Assembly (NCBI GenBank): GCA_910587715.1
Contig: CAJUMV010000046.1
Span: forward strand, 1-29,106
Origin: an uncultured Lachnospiraceae bacterium
Lineage (GTDB): Bacteria; Bacillota; Clostridia; Lachnospirales; Lachnospiraceae
DNA: 29,106 nucleotides
Reading direction: 5' to 3'
Shown here: positions 23,493 through 29,106 of the stretch, piece after piece
How the letters are laid out: each line of letters starts with the position of its first letter
Numbering within the stretch: the first letter of the stretch is position 1
Notes under the pieces: generated by a model
The model's input: the letters and a program-made list of their open reading frames with translations, nothing else
What the model was told of the DNA's origin: nothing
Databases searched by the model: none
Translations under genes and position numbers: made by a program

Positions 23493-25073
23493 TTATAAAA
23501 AGGTGTCCGTGGCAAGACAGCTCAAAAGCTCCCATGCGGCGTCGCGCTCCCGTTTCTGTTCCGCGTTCAGCTCCTCATAGGGGCAGAGCATGGGGTGCTG
23601 TCTTGCAAAATCGTCCCGGGCTGGTCCATAAGTCCAGTTGTAGAACGTATAAAAGCGCAGCCAGCGGGAATGGTCGAGCCTGCGGTACATATCGCGCATG
23701 GAATCAGACTTTTTGTTTTTGACATATTCCGCATTTGCCGCCTTGATGATTGCGGGGGTGATCTCCGTGAGCGTCTCGTCATGCAAAAGGATGCGTATTT
23801 TCATCAAAATATGGTCCGCCGCCGAGATTTTGGATTCCCGGTGGATGGCGTCAAGATCATCCCAGCTGAGGGTGGGGTAGGAGACGGACCGGCGGAACAG
23901 GTCGTTGATTGCGACGGCGGCTTTGTTCAGGGCAGTGCGCATAATCTGATTCGGCGTATAGATATCCTCGTTCGCGCCAAAGAAGGATACACCGGGCGCC
24001 TTCTGGCTGCTGCGCAGGTGGATCTGCCCGTGTATCTTATAGTAGCTGTTTAATCTCCAGAATATGTTCCAGCCGTCCGGCTCGTCATCCGTACAGATGA
24101 TGATGCGGTCGGCACGCTCCAGAAGACCGGCGCATTGTTCCCACAAATCATCGTGAAAAATGAGAGAGTCCATTGTCTCAGATTCCCGGTTCATTGAAAA
24201 TGTCTCGTGCAGATGGCTGTGCATGGCGAGAAAGACACTGGCGTCCCCGAAAATATGGTAGGCGACATGCTGATCGACAGAGATGATATTCGTCAGGATG
24301 GCGCGTTCCAGAATGCAGCGCCCGTAATTTCCAAAGCCGATGATCACAATGGTATTTTCAGAGCTGCACAGCGGTCTGGAACGCCAGTATTGTCTGGCGC
24401 AGCAGTCGTAGCTGTGGAAGAAACTGATATTTCCGGAGAGGGAGTCACGCCCGTTCGTTGTTCTCGCGTACACCTCTACGGGTAAGGTATGTAAATTGGC
24501 GGCGCGGATGTTCACGCCGATATCATTCTCCTTCATAAAGAAAATTTTGCATCTTGTGCCGCTGTTTTTCTTGTGCGCCACGATTCTGGCTGGGGAAGCG
24601 CTGATAAACAGACACGGATAGTCCGGAAATTCCATCTGGTCATTTTTCTTTTCGCCAAAGATAATGATGGCGTCAGAATCTTCCTTGCAGATATTTTCAG
24701 CCAGCGTGCCGGCTTCTATTCCGTAGTCCGCAAAATAATACCAGTTCTTTTTTCGCTGCAGACCGAGCAGGAAAAAGGGGAGTCCCTCGCTTGTGACAAA
24801 GGAGATCACAGCGCCGAACAAGGTCATCATGATACCTGCGGAGAGCAGCAAAAATACAGCCCCAACCGCGTGTCCAAGGGGCGTTACGGGCGTCAGATCA
24901 CCGTAGCCGACGGTGGTCAGCGTGACGAGAGAGTACCAGCAGGCATCGCCAAAAGAGCGGATGGTGGCGGCGCTGTCGGCATGTTCGGACAGATAAAGGA
25001 CAAACAGTAGCCCGATATACAGGAGCATCAAAAATATGGTTATACGCAGATATACTTTATGGTTTCGCTTCAT
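23493..25073 (-). CDS. Two-TM potassium channel with Rossmann (RCK-like) domains and a C-terminal RyR-like domain
   Basis: Predicted K+ channel, 526 residues. TM1 (about 10-28), a pore helix with the selectivity filter TTVGYGD (53-59) and TM2 (about 68-94) form a KcsA/MthK-type pore. The cytosolic part has a first divergent nucleotide-binding-like region (about 110-205) and a second with a clear dinucleotide motif IIGFGNYGRC (244-253). The last 60 residues (about 463-515) read LDHSRWLRFYTFYNWTYGPA, then DDFARQHPMLCPYEEL, which matches the repeat found in ryanodine receptors (YG..DD...HP.L.PYEEL) as I know it. AAAGGAG lies 9 bases before the ATG. It follows the beta-xylosidase by 50 bp on the same strand and may be co-transcribed. 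K+ selectivity is secure from the filter; what gates it is unknown. Confidence 0.87.
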   Translation of the reverse strand: MKRNHKVYLRITIFLMLLYIGLLFVLYLSEHADSAATIRSFGDACWYSLVTLTTVGYGDLTPVTPLGHAVGAVFLLLSAGIMMTLFGAVISFVTSEGLPFFLLGLQRKKNWYYFADYGIEAGTLAENICKEDSDAIIIFGEKKNDQMEFPDYPCLFISASPARIVAHKKNSGTRCKIFFMKENDIGVNIRAANLHTLPVEVYARTTNGRDSLSGNISFFHSYDCCARQYWRSRPLCSSENTIVIIGFGNYGRCILERAILTNIISVDQHVAYHIFGDASVFLAMHSHLHETFSMNRESETMDSLIFHDDLWEQCAGLLERADRIIICTDDEPDGWNIFWRLNSYYKIHGQIHLRSSQKAPGVSFFGANEDIYTPNQIMRTALNKAAVAINDLFRRSVSYPTLSWDDLDAIHRESKISAADHILMKIRILLHDETLTEITPAIIKAANAEYVKNKKSDSMRDMYRRLDHSRWLRFYTFYNWTYGPARDDFARQHPMLCPYEELNAEQKRERDAAWELLSCLATDTFL

Positions 25074-25123
25074 AAAATGCTGTCTCCTTTACCGTATTCC
25101 AATAGAAATGCCTGTAAAGCGTA

Positions 25124-27127
25124 TTACAGCTTAAAGATTCCCGGTTTGGAGAACGGTCCCGCAAGCGGCATCTCTCCGTGCGCATTTCCGTAATAATCCG
25201 TATCGAATACGATGGGAGAGCCGTCCGGGTTTTCAAATTTCTGCTCCGGCTCAAACGCAATGCCGAGCACATCTGTGGTGATGACTTTGTTCTGCGATTC
25301 GGGCATGTAGTCATAGACATTCGTCTTTAGGACAAAGCCTTCCGCCGTCTCTTCCAGACAGACCGATACTTTGTTTGTATCATCCACAAAAGCTTTTTCC
25401 TTCGACATGGGCTTTGCGCCGTTAAAATAGGCGTTCCCTGCCGCCCATACCGGGAGCGGGTTGTAGTACCTGTCGCTGGGTGCCGATCCCATCCCGCAGT
25501 AGCCTTTAAACTGCGCCTCGTATTCTTCCTGCGTCGGGTACGCCTCGTAGGGAATCGTGCCCGCAACAAGGTTGCCGTCCGTCCACTCGTCATCCTTCAT
25601 GGCATCCGCCATCTGCTTTAAGCCCGGGCGGAAGTCCTTCTGGATGAAAATGTTGTTGTAAAACCGCATGTCCCCGTGCAGAATCGTCATAAAGCCCGCT
25701 ATCTCCGTGCGGTGGGGCACATGGTATGGCGTATAGCGCGGCGAGAGTCTGGTGAGCGCACCGTTTGATACGCCGCGCCCTACGGCAGTAAAGGAACCGG
25801 CGATCAGATTATGTACGAGGGCAACGCCCTGTGTGGCAAGCTTCAGCGCACAGTCGGAGAGGAGCACGTTGTGATCGATAAGCGTGGGTCCGTGGGACAC
25901 CTCGATAAAAATATCCTCTCCGATTTCGTTTCCCTTTATGTGGTTGTATTCTTCCGGCAGGCAGTTGTCGAAGAACAGATTTCCGGTCACCCTTGTGCCC
26001 TGTGCCTGCCAGTCGAGCCACAGACCGCGGGTACAGTGGTAAATCCGGTTGCGGCGTATAGAGACGTCGATCGCCGCGTGCATCTTGATGCCGCCGATCT
26101 CCGCGCCGCCCAGATTCTGTTTGTTGTTGATATGGTGGATCGTATTGTCCTCAATGACGGAAAAGACACCGCCCAGATGCCCGACGATTCCCGTCTGTCC
26201 GCAGTCGTGGATGTCGCATCTTCTGACGATGTGGGAGCCGATGGTCTCCTTGCTCCATCCTTCCCGCTGCGCCTGACAGATGCAGTCGCGTTCCGTCTGC
26301 GTGCCGTCCTTGTATTTCCATTTGGACCACTTGTTGTCGTTCTCCGGCTGCAAGTATTTCCCGAGAGAGATGCCGGAACATTTCGCCTCATAAATTTCAC
26401 AGTCCTCGATAATCCAGCCTTTAGACCAGTGTGGACCGATCATTCCCTCCTGATATGCCGTCGGGGGCGCCCATTGCGTCGCCGCCTGCCTCACGGTAAA
26501 GCCGGACAGCGTGATGAAGCCTGCGCCTTCTTTTTCCGGGTAGAAGCAGTTTTTCCTCACGCTGATTTCCACATTTTCTTCATTGGGATTTTTCCCCTGA
26601 AAGTTGGCGTACAGAATGGTCTCATCCGTCTCTTCATCCTGAACCGTATACCAGACGTAGACAGAAAATTCCGGGTCCCATGAAGCTGTGCTTTTCTCAG
26701 GGTGGAGTACCTTCTCGTATTCGGTTACCTCGTACATGGACTTGTCGTCTAAGTACACGTCGCCGGTATGGGCGATCATGGTCGCCACAAACCAGTCGCC
26801 GTACACGAAGGTCGTGTAGGGATTATAAGCGCCAAATATTTTATTGGAAACTTTCGCTTTCCAGACATTGCCCTCGCTAAGCTCCCAGTTTTTGACAGGC
26901 TCCGCGCCCGTGATCACAGCCGCGCGCCCGGTCTCCGAACGGTAAACGATTCGGGCGTCCTCCCTGCCGCCGTTTACGGGGTTTACCGCCTCCCTGTAAA
27001 TGCCCGGTGCGACGATCACCTCATCCCCGGGCATGGCTTTATCAGCCGCCTCCTGAATCCGCACGAAAGGTTTCTCAAGGCTGCCGTCCCCGCCCTGCGC
27101 CGCATTTGCATTTACATAGTATTTCAT
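25124..27127 (-). CDS. GH120 beta-xylosidase (parallel beta-helix)
   Basis: Predicted exo-beta-xylosidase, 667 residues. The right-handed beta-helix text matches my memory of the Thermoanaerobacterium saccharolyticum XylC family along its length: GDEVIVAPGIYREAVNP, GNVWKAKV, GWIIEDCEIYEAKCSGIS, GSHIVRRCDIHDCGQTGIVG (split copies) and FYNNIFI. The two catalytic carboxylates of GH120 are in place: nucleophile Asp372 in LWLDWQAQGTR and acid/base Glu409 in DIFIEVSHGP. There is no signal peptide, so it would act in the cytosol on imported xylo-oligosaccharides. AAGGAGG is 7 bases before the ATG. No xylan transporter, esterase or xylose kinase gene is nearby, which is odd for a xylan-use enzyme. 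Confidence 0.85.
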   Translation of the reverse strand: MKYYVNANAAQGGDGSLEKPFVRIQEAADKAMPGDEVIVAPGIYREAVNPVNGGREDARIVYRSETGRAAVITGAEPVKNWELSEGNVWKAKVSNKIFGAYNPYTTFVYGDWFVATMIAHTGDVYLDDKSMYEVTEYEKVLHPEKSTASWDPEFSVYVWYTVQDEETDETILYANFQGKNPNEENVEISVRKNCFYPEKEGAGFITLSGFTVRQAATQWAPPTAYQEGMIGPHWSKGWIIEDCEIYEAKCSGISLGKYLQPENDNKWSKWKYKDGTQTERDCICQAQREGWSKETIGSHIVRRCDIHDCGQTGIVGHLGGVFSVIEDNTIHHINNKQNLGGAEIGGIKMHAAIDVSIRRNRIYHCTRGLWLDWQAQGTRVTGNLFFDNCLPEEYNHIKGNEIGEDIFIEVSHGPTLIDHNVLLSDCALKLATQGVALVHNLIAGSFTAVGRGVSNGALTRLSPRYTPYHVPHRTEIAGFMTILHGDMRFYNNIFIQKDFRPGLKQMADAMKDDEWTDGNLVAGTIPYEAYPTQEEYEAQFKGYCGMGSAPSDRYYNPLPVWAAGNAYFNGAKPMSKEKAFVDDTNKVSVCLEETAEGFVLKTNVYDYMPESQNKVITTDVLGIAFEPEQKFENPDGSPIVFDTDYYGNAHGEMPLAGPFSKPGIFKL

Positions 27128-27150
27128 AAGATATCCTCCTTGTCGCTGAA

Positions 27151-27179
27151 TTGATTTTTAGGTGTAGATATTATATTAT
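27151..27179 (+). promoter_or_regulatory. dcd promoter
   Basis: TTGATT (27151-27156) and TATTAT (27174-27179) are exactly 17 bp apart on the + strand; transcription would start about 60 bp before the dcd ATG. It is adjacent to the opposing promoter of the beta-xylosidase. Confidence 0.6.
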
Positions 27180-27180
27180 T

Positions 27181-27208
27181 ATCATAACAAAAACAGGGCA
27201 AAACGCAA
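27181..27208 (-). promoter_or_regulatory. Beta-xylosidase promoter
   Basis: On the minus strand TTGCGT (27203-27208) and TATGAT (27181-27186) are 16 bp apart with an extended -10 (TGTTATGAT). It is back to back with the dcd promoter, with the -10 elements one base apart, so the two promoters may compete. Confidence 0.55.
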
Positions 27209-27246
27209 GGGAACACTATATCTATTTCAATCAAACAGGAGGACTT

Positions 27247-27807
27247 ATGATCTTATCTGACAAGGCGATTATGTCATTGCTGAAGGAAGGCACATTATCC
27301 ATTTCACCGTTGCAGGATAAGCAGATTCAGCCTGCAAGTGTGGACATCAGACTTGGAAATACATTCAGTGTGGTGGAGGATTCCTCCGCGCCGATTCTTA
27401 CGTTATCGCAGGAGATGGCCTACAAGGAGATCCGTGCGGAAAAATATCTGCTGATGCCGGGGCAGTTTGTTCTTGCGACAACAATGGAATACATCAAGCT
27501 GCCGGACGATCTGACGGCGTTTGTGGAGGGACGCAGTTCCCTTGGACGGATGGGGCTGTTTATTCAAAATGCCGGATGGGTCGATCCCGGATTTTCGGGT
27601 GAGATTACGCTGGAATTGTTCAATGCGAACCGTTGTGCCATCGAGCTGCGTGCCGGGCGCAGAATCGGACAGCTTGTTTTTGCGAAGATGGATCAGGCGG
27701 CCTGGCATCCTTACCGCGGCAAGTATCAGGGACAGCGCGGGGCTACGGGTTCGAGGGTGTATTTGGATGAGGAAGCTAGGGACTGTACGCGTAAAAGTGT
27801 ATTATAA
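27247..27807 (+). CDS. dcd: dCTP deaminase
   Basis: Converts dCTP to dUTP (or dUMP in bifunctional forms) for thymidylate synthesis; cytosolic homotrimer, 186 residues. IQPASVDIRLGN, EGRSSLGRMGL (nucleotide binding) and FSGEITLELFN with the catalytic glutamate are the family marks. The AGWVDPGFSGEITLE segment and the GKYQGQRGATGSR end look more like bifunctional dCTP deaminase/dUTPases (Methanocaldococcus, Mycobacterium) than like the E. coli enzyme, but this is only suggestive. CAGGAGG lies 5 bases before ATG 27247; the in-frame ATG at 27151 would sit inside the promoter. Its 3' end overlaps the convergent alkyltransferase by 6 bp. Confidence 0.92.
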   Translation: MILSDKAIMSLLKEGTLSISPLQDKQIQPASVDIRLGNTFSVVEDSSAPILTLSQEMAYKEIRAEKYLLMPGQFVLATTMEYIKLPDDLTAFVEGRSSLGRMGLFIQNAGWVDPGFSGEITLELFNANRCAIELRAGRRIGQLVFAKMDQAAWHPYRGKYQGQRGATGSRVYLDEEARDCTRKSVL

Positions 27808-28335
27808 TGCTGTTCCTTTCTTCGGGATAAAGAATGTACGCATATCCGCATTTTCCAAAGTCAGCAGCCTCACTTTTTTATCGATTCCTCCGGCATATCC
27901 TGTCAGGCTTCCGTTTGTTCCGACGACTCTGTGGCAGGGGACGATAATAGAAATCTCATTGTGTCCTACTGCGCCGCCTACTGCCTGTGCGGACATGTGG
28001 GAAATTCCTTTTAATTCCGCGATCTCCTTTGCGATTTCCCCGTAGGTAACCGTTTGCCCATAGGGTATCTTTTGCAGGATTTTCCATACGGAAAGCTGAA
28101 AAGGCGTGCCGATCAAATGGACAGGGGGATAAAAGGATGGTTCCATGCCCGAAAAATAGACGGTCAGCCATTCTTTCACCTGCTCGAGGATTGGTGTGTC
28201 TTTTTCTTCATGCTCCGGGTCAAGGTGGGCTGCATCATATTTTTGTCCGTCAAACCATAGGCCGGTCAGCCCGATTTTGTCAGCGGCAAGCAAAATACCG
28301 CCGAGGGGAGATTGATAATGAGTTGTGTATTGCAT
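27802..28335 (-). CDS. ogt: Methylated-DNA--protein-cysteine S-methyltransferase
   Basis: Suicide DNA-repair protein that takes the alkyl group from O6-alkylguanine onto its own cysteine. IIVPCHRVVG holds the acceptor cysteine, FQLSVWKILQKIPYGQTVTYGEIA is the helix-turn-helix and 'arginine finger' region (read in two parts), and GYAGGIDKK..LL closes the active site. It is about 177 residues. The start at 28335 (MQYTTHYQSPLGG) fits relatives better than the in-frame ATG at 28344, but the ribosome site is weak (GAAAG), so either is possible. No Ada regulatory domain is present, so it is the Ogt type. Confidence 0.92.
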   Translation of the reverse strand: MQYTTHYQSPLGGILLAADKIGLTGLWFDGQKYDAAHLDPEHEEKDTPILEQVKEWLTVYFSGMEPSFYPPVHLIGTPFQLSVWKILQKIPYGQTVTYGEIAKEIAELKGISHMSAQAVGGAVGHNEISIIVPCHRVVGTNGSLTGYAGGIDKKVRLLTLENADMRTFFIPKKGTAL

Positions 28336-28408
28336 AGCATTCATCTTTCGTTAAACAGTAAAGTATTGGTTCGTGTCAGCCGGGGCTTCGATTTTTGAAG
28401 CTTTGGCA

Positions 28409-28996
28409 TCAATCAATTTTTATATCTAAGGACGCTAACAAACTGGTAACCTCCGGATAGGAAAATCTTGCCTGCTTCAATTTATTGGAAGGGATATCTA
28501 TTACATATCCTTTCGCATCCCTGAAATCGGCTTTACGAATATCACATCTGAAAAATTGGGTAGCTTCTAATCGGCAGTCCCTAAAATTGCTTTCCTGCAG
28601 GTCACATTCCTCAAATGCACTTTCCTGTATGATATTGCCTGCAAAATCAAACTTGCGGAAAGGCATTTCGATAAAGGAATTATATTTCAGGTAACAGCCT
28701 TCCAGTTTTTCAATAGAATGTGCAAATTTTCCGGCGGGCAGGAGTTCATTCCAACAATGGATACCAATCAGATTGCATTTATGGAAGACGGCGTTTTTCA
28801 TTTCTGAATGTTTGGAAGTTAAACTGATGATGTTGCACTTGTAAAATTTGCAGTTTACAAATACACAGCCTGTAATGCTGCAATCTTCAAAGGAACAGTT
28901 TTCAAAAGTGCAGTCAATGAATTTGCTTTGCTCTTTCGTGATATTTTGATATTTCCGGTCTTTTATAACCTGTTCTTCGTAATAATGTTCCGGCAT
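28409..28996 (-). CDS. Qnr-like pentapeptide repeat protein
   Basis: Predicted right-handed quadrilateral beta-helix of 195 residues made of A(D/N)LXX-type pentapeptides. Runs such as FIDCTFENCSFEDCSITGCV and SAFEECDLQESNFRDCRLEA show F or L at every fifth position and cysteine two residues later. Two repeat blocks (about 20-75 and 110-165) are split by a region with HCWNELLPAG, and the protein ends with a helix SYPEVTSLLASLDIKI that resembles the dimerising C-terminus of Qnr/MfpA proteins. Such proteins mimic DNA and protect gyrase. A function in quinolone or toxin protection is inference; many genomic homologues have no known phenotype. AGGAAA lies 10 bases before the ATG. A promoter is seen at 29053-29081. 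Confidence 0.83.
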   Translation of the reverse strand: MPEHYYEEQVIKDRKYQNITKEQSKFIDCTFENCSFEDCSITGCVFVNCKFYKCNIISLTSKHSEMKNAVFHKCNLIGIHCWNELLPAGKFAHSIEKLEGCYLKYNSFIEMPFRKFDFAGNIIQESAFEECDLQESNFRDCRLEATQFFRCDIRKADFRDAKGYVIDIPSNKLKQARFSYPEVTSLLASLDIKID

Positions 28997-29052
28997 ATGA
29001 AAGTGGTTTCCTAATCATTTTTATATTCGTTTTCTTAATTTTTGACTATTTC

Positions 29053-29081
29053 ATAGTAGACCCTATGTACGTCAAAGTCAA
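29053..29081 (-). promoter_or_regulatory. Pentapeptide-protein promoter in a divergent control region
   Basis: On the minus strand TTGACT (29076-29081) and TACTAT (29053-29058) are 17 bp apart. Between them is a GAC...GTC dyad, and ACTAT-TTC-ATAGT (29046-29058) overlaps the -10. The arrangement, with a divergent start codon at 29098, invites a regulator that binds between the -35 and -10. Confidence 0.5.
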
Positions 29082-29097
29082 TAGAAAAAGGAAGAGG

Positions 29098-29106
29098 ATG
29101 CGACAT
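29098..29106 (+). CDS. First codons of a divergent gene cut by the window edge
   Basis: An ATG at 29098 follows AAGGAAGAGG with about 4 bases spacing, and only three codons (Met-Arg-His) are visible. It is divergent from the pentapeptide gene. Too little is present to name it; a regulator would fit the layout. Confidence 0.3.

Noticed and set aside
25112..25129. CTGTAA/TTACAG inverted repeat between beta-xylosidase and channel genes as a terminator
   Set aside because: It has only a 6-bp AT-rich stem overlapping the stop codon and no T tract on the minus strand; the two genes are more likely co-transcribed.
25811..26683. Long + strand open frame of 290 codons opposite the beta-xylosidase
   Set aside because: The minus strand frame matches GH120 along its whole length with both catalytic residues; the opposite frame has no recognisable domain, no good ribosome site and shadow-like composition.
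28372..28392. GCTTC/GAAGC inverted repeat between the pentapeptide and alkyltransferase genes as a terminator
   Set aside because: The stem is five base pairs and no T run follows on the strand of transcription.
1..29106. CRISPR arrays, insertion sequences, prophage, tRNA or rRNA genes
   Set aside because: No direct-repeat spacer pattern, transposase or integrase motif, CCA-ended cloverleaf or rRNA-like text was seen on either strand.

Overview
The window looks like a chromosomal segment of an anaerobic low-to-mid GC Firmicute, most likely a Lachnospiraceae-type gut Clostridium relative. The reasons are strong AGGAGG ribosome binding sites, a lipoprotein substrate-binding protein with no outer-membrane machinery, the PdxS/PdxT route to PLP under a MocR regulator, a GH120 beta-xylosidase, and extracytoplasmic-sensing hybrid kinases. 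No rRNA, tRNA, CRISPR array, insertion sequence or phage gene was seen.

Region 1 (about 100-9426, + strand) is a catabolic and transport locus. It holds a class III aminotransferase, an iron-containing alcohol dehydrogenase, a five-part ABC importer of the HAAT class that resembles urea/short-chain-amide (UrtABCDE, AmiC/FmdD) systems rather than leucine systems, a cytidylate-kinase-like P-loop protein, and an M20-family N-carbamoyl-amino-acid amidohydrolase. The simplest joint reading is uptake of an N-carbamoyl (ureido) compound, removal of the carbamoyl group, transamination of the freed omega/beta-amino acid to a semialdehyde, and reduction of that to a hydroxyacid. 3-ureidopropionate to beta-alanine to malonate semialdehyde to 3-hydroxypropionate is the leading example; the substrate is inferred, not shown. 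A good promoter, a terminator-like leader hairpin, a second terminator inside the locus and a stem-loop after the binding-protein gene suggest graded expression.

Region 2 (9400-14030) has pdxS-pdxT on the minus strand, a divergent MocR/PdxR regulator, and a MATE exporter with a repeat-rich promoter. PLP synthesis lies directly beside a PLP-dependent catabolic enzyme.

Region 3 (14096-23480, + strand) is a signalling block. It contains a small membrane-anchored protein with a zinc-ribbon-like tail, a PAS/degenerate-GGDEF/EAL phosphodiesterase translationally coupled to a hybrid histidine kinase with two periplasmic-binding-type sensor domains, an OmpR-type regulator overlapping a histidine kinase with no membrane segment, and an ABC ATPase plus FtsX-type permease.

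Region 4 (23493-29106) has a two-TM potassium channel whose C-terminus looks like a ryanodine-receptor (RyR) domain, a GH120 beta-xylosidase, dCTP deaminase, an O6-alkylguanine-DNA alkyltransferase, a Qnr-like pentapeptide repeat protein, and the first codons of a divergent gene at the right edge.

The most interesting items are the ureido-compound locus with its leader, the RyR-tailed K+ channel, and the EAL/dual-sensor kinase pair.
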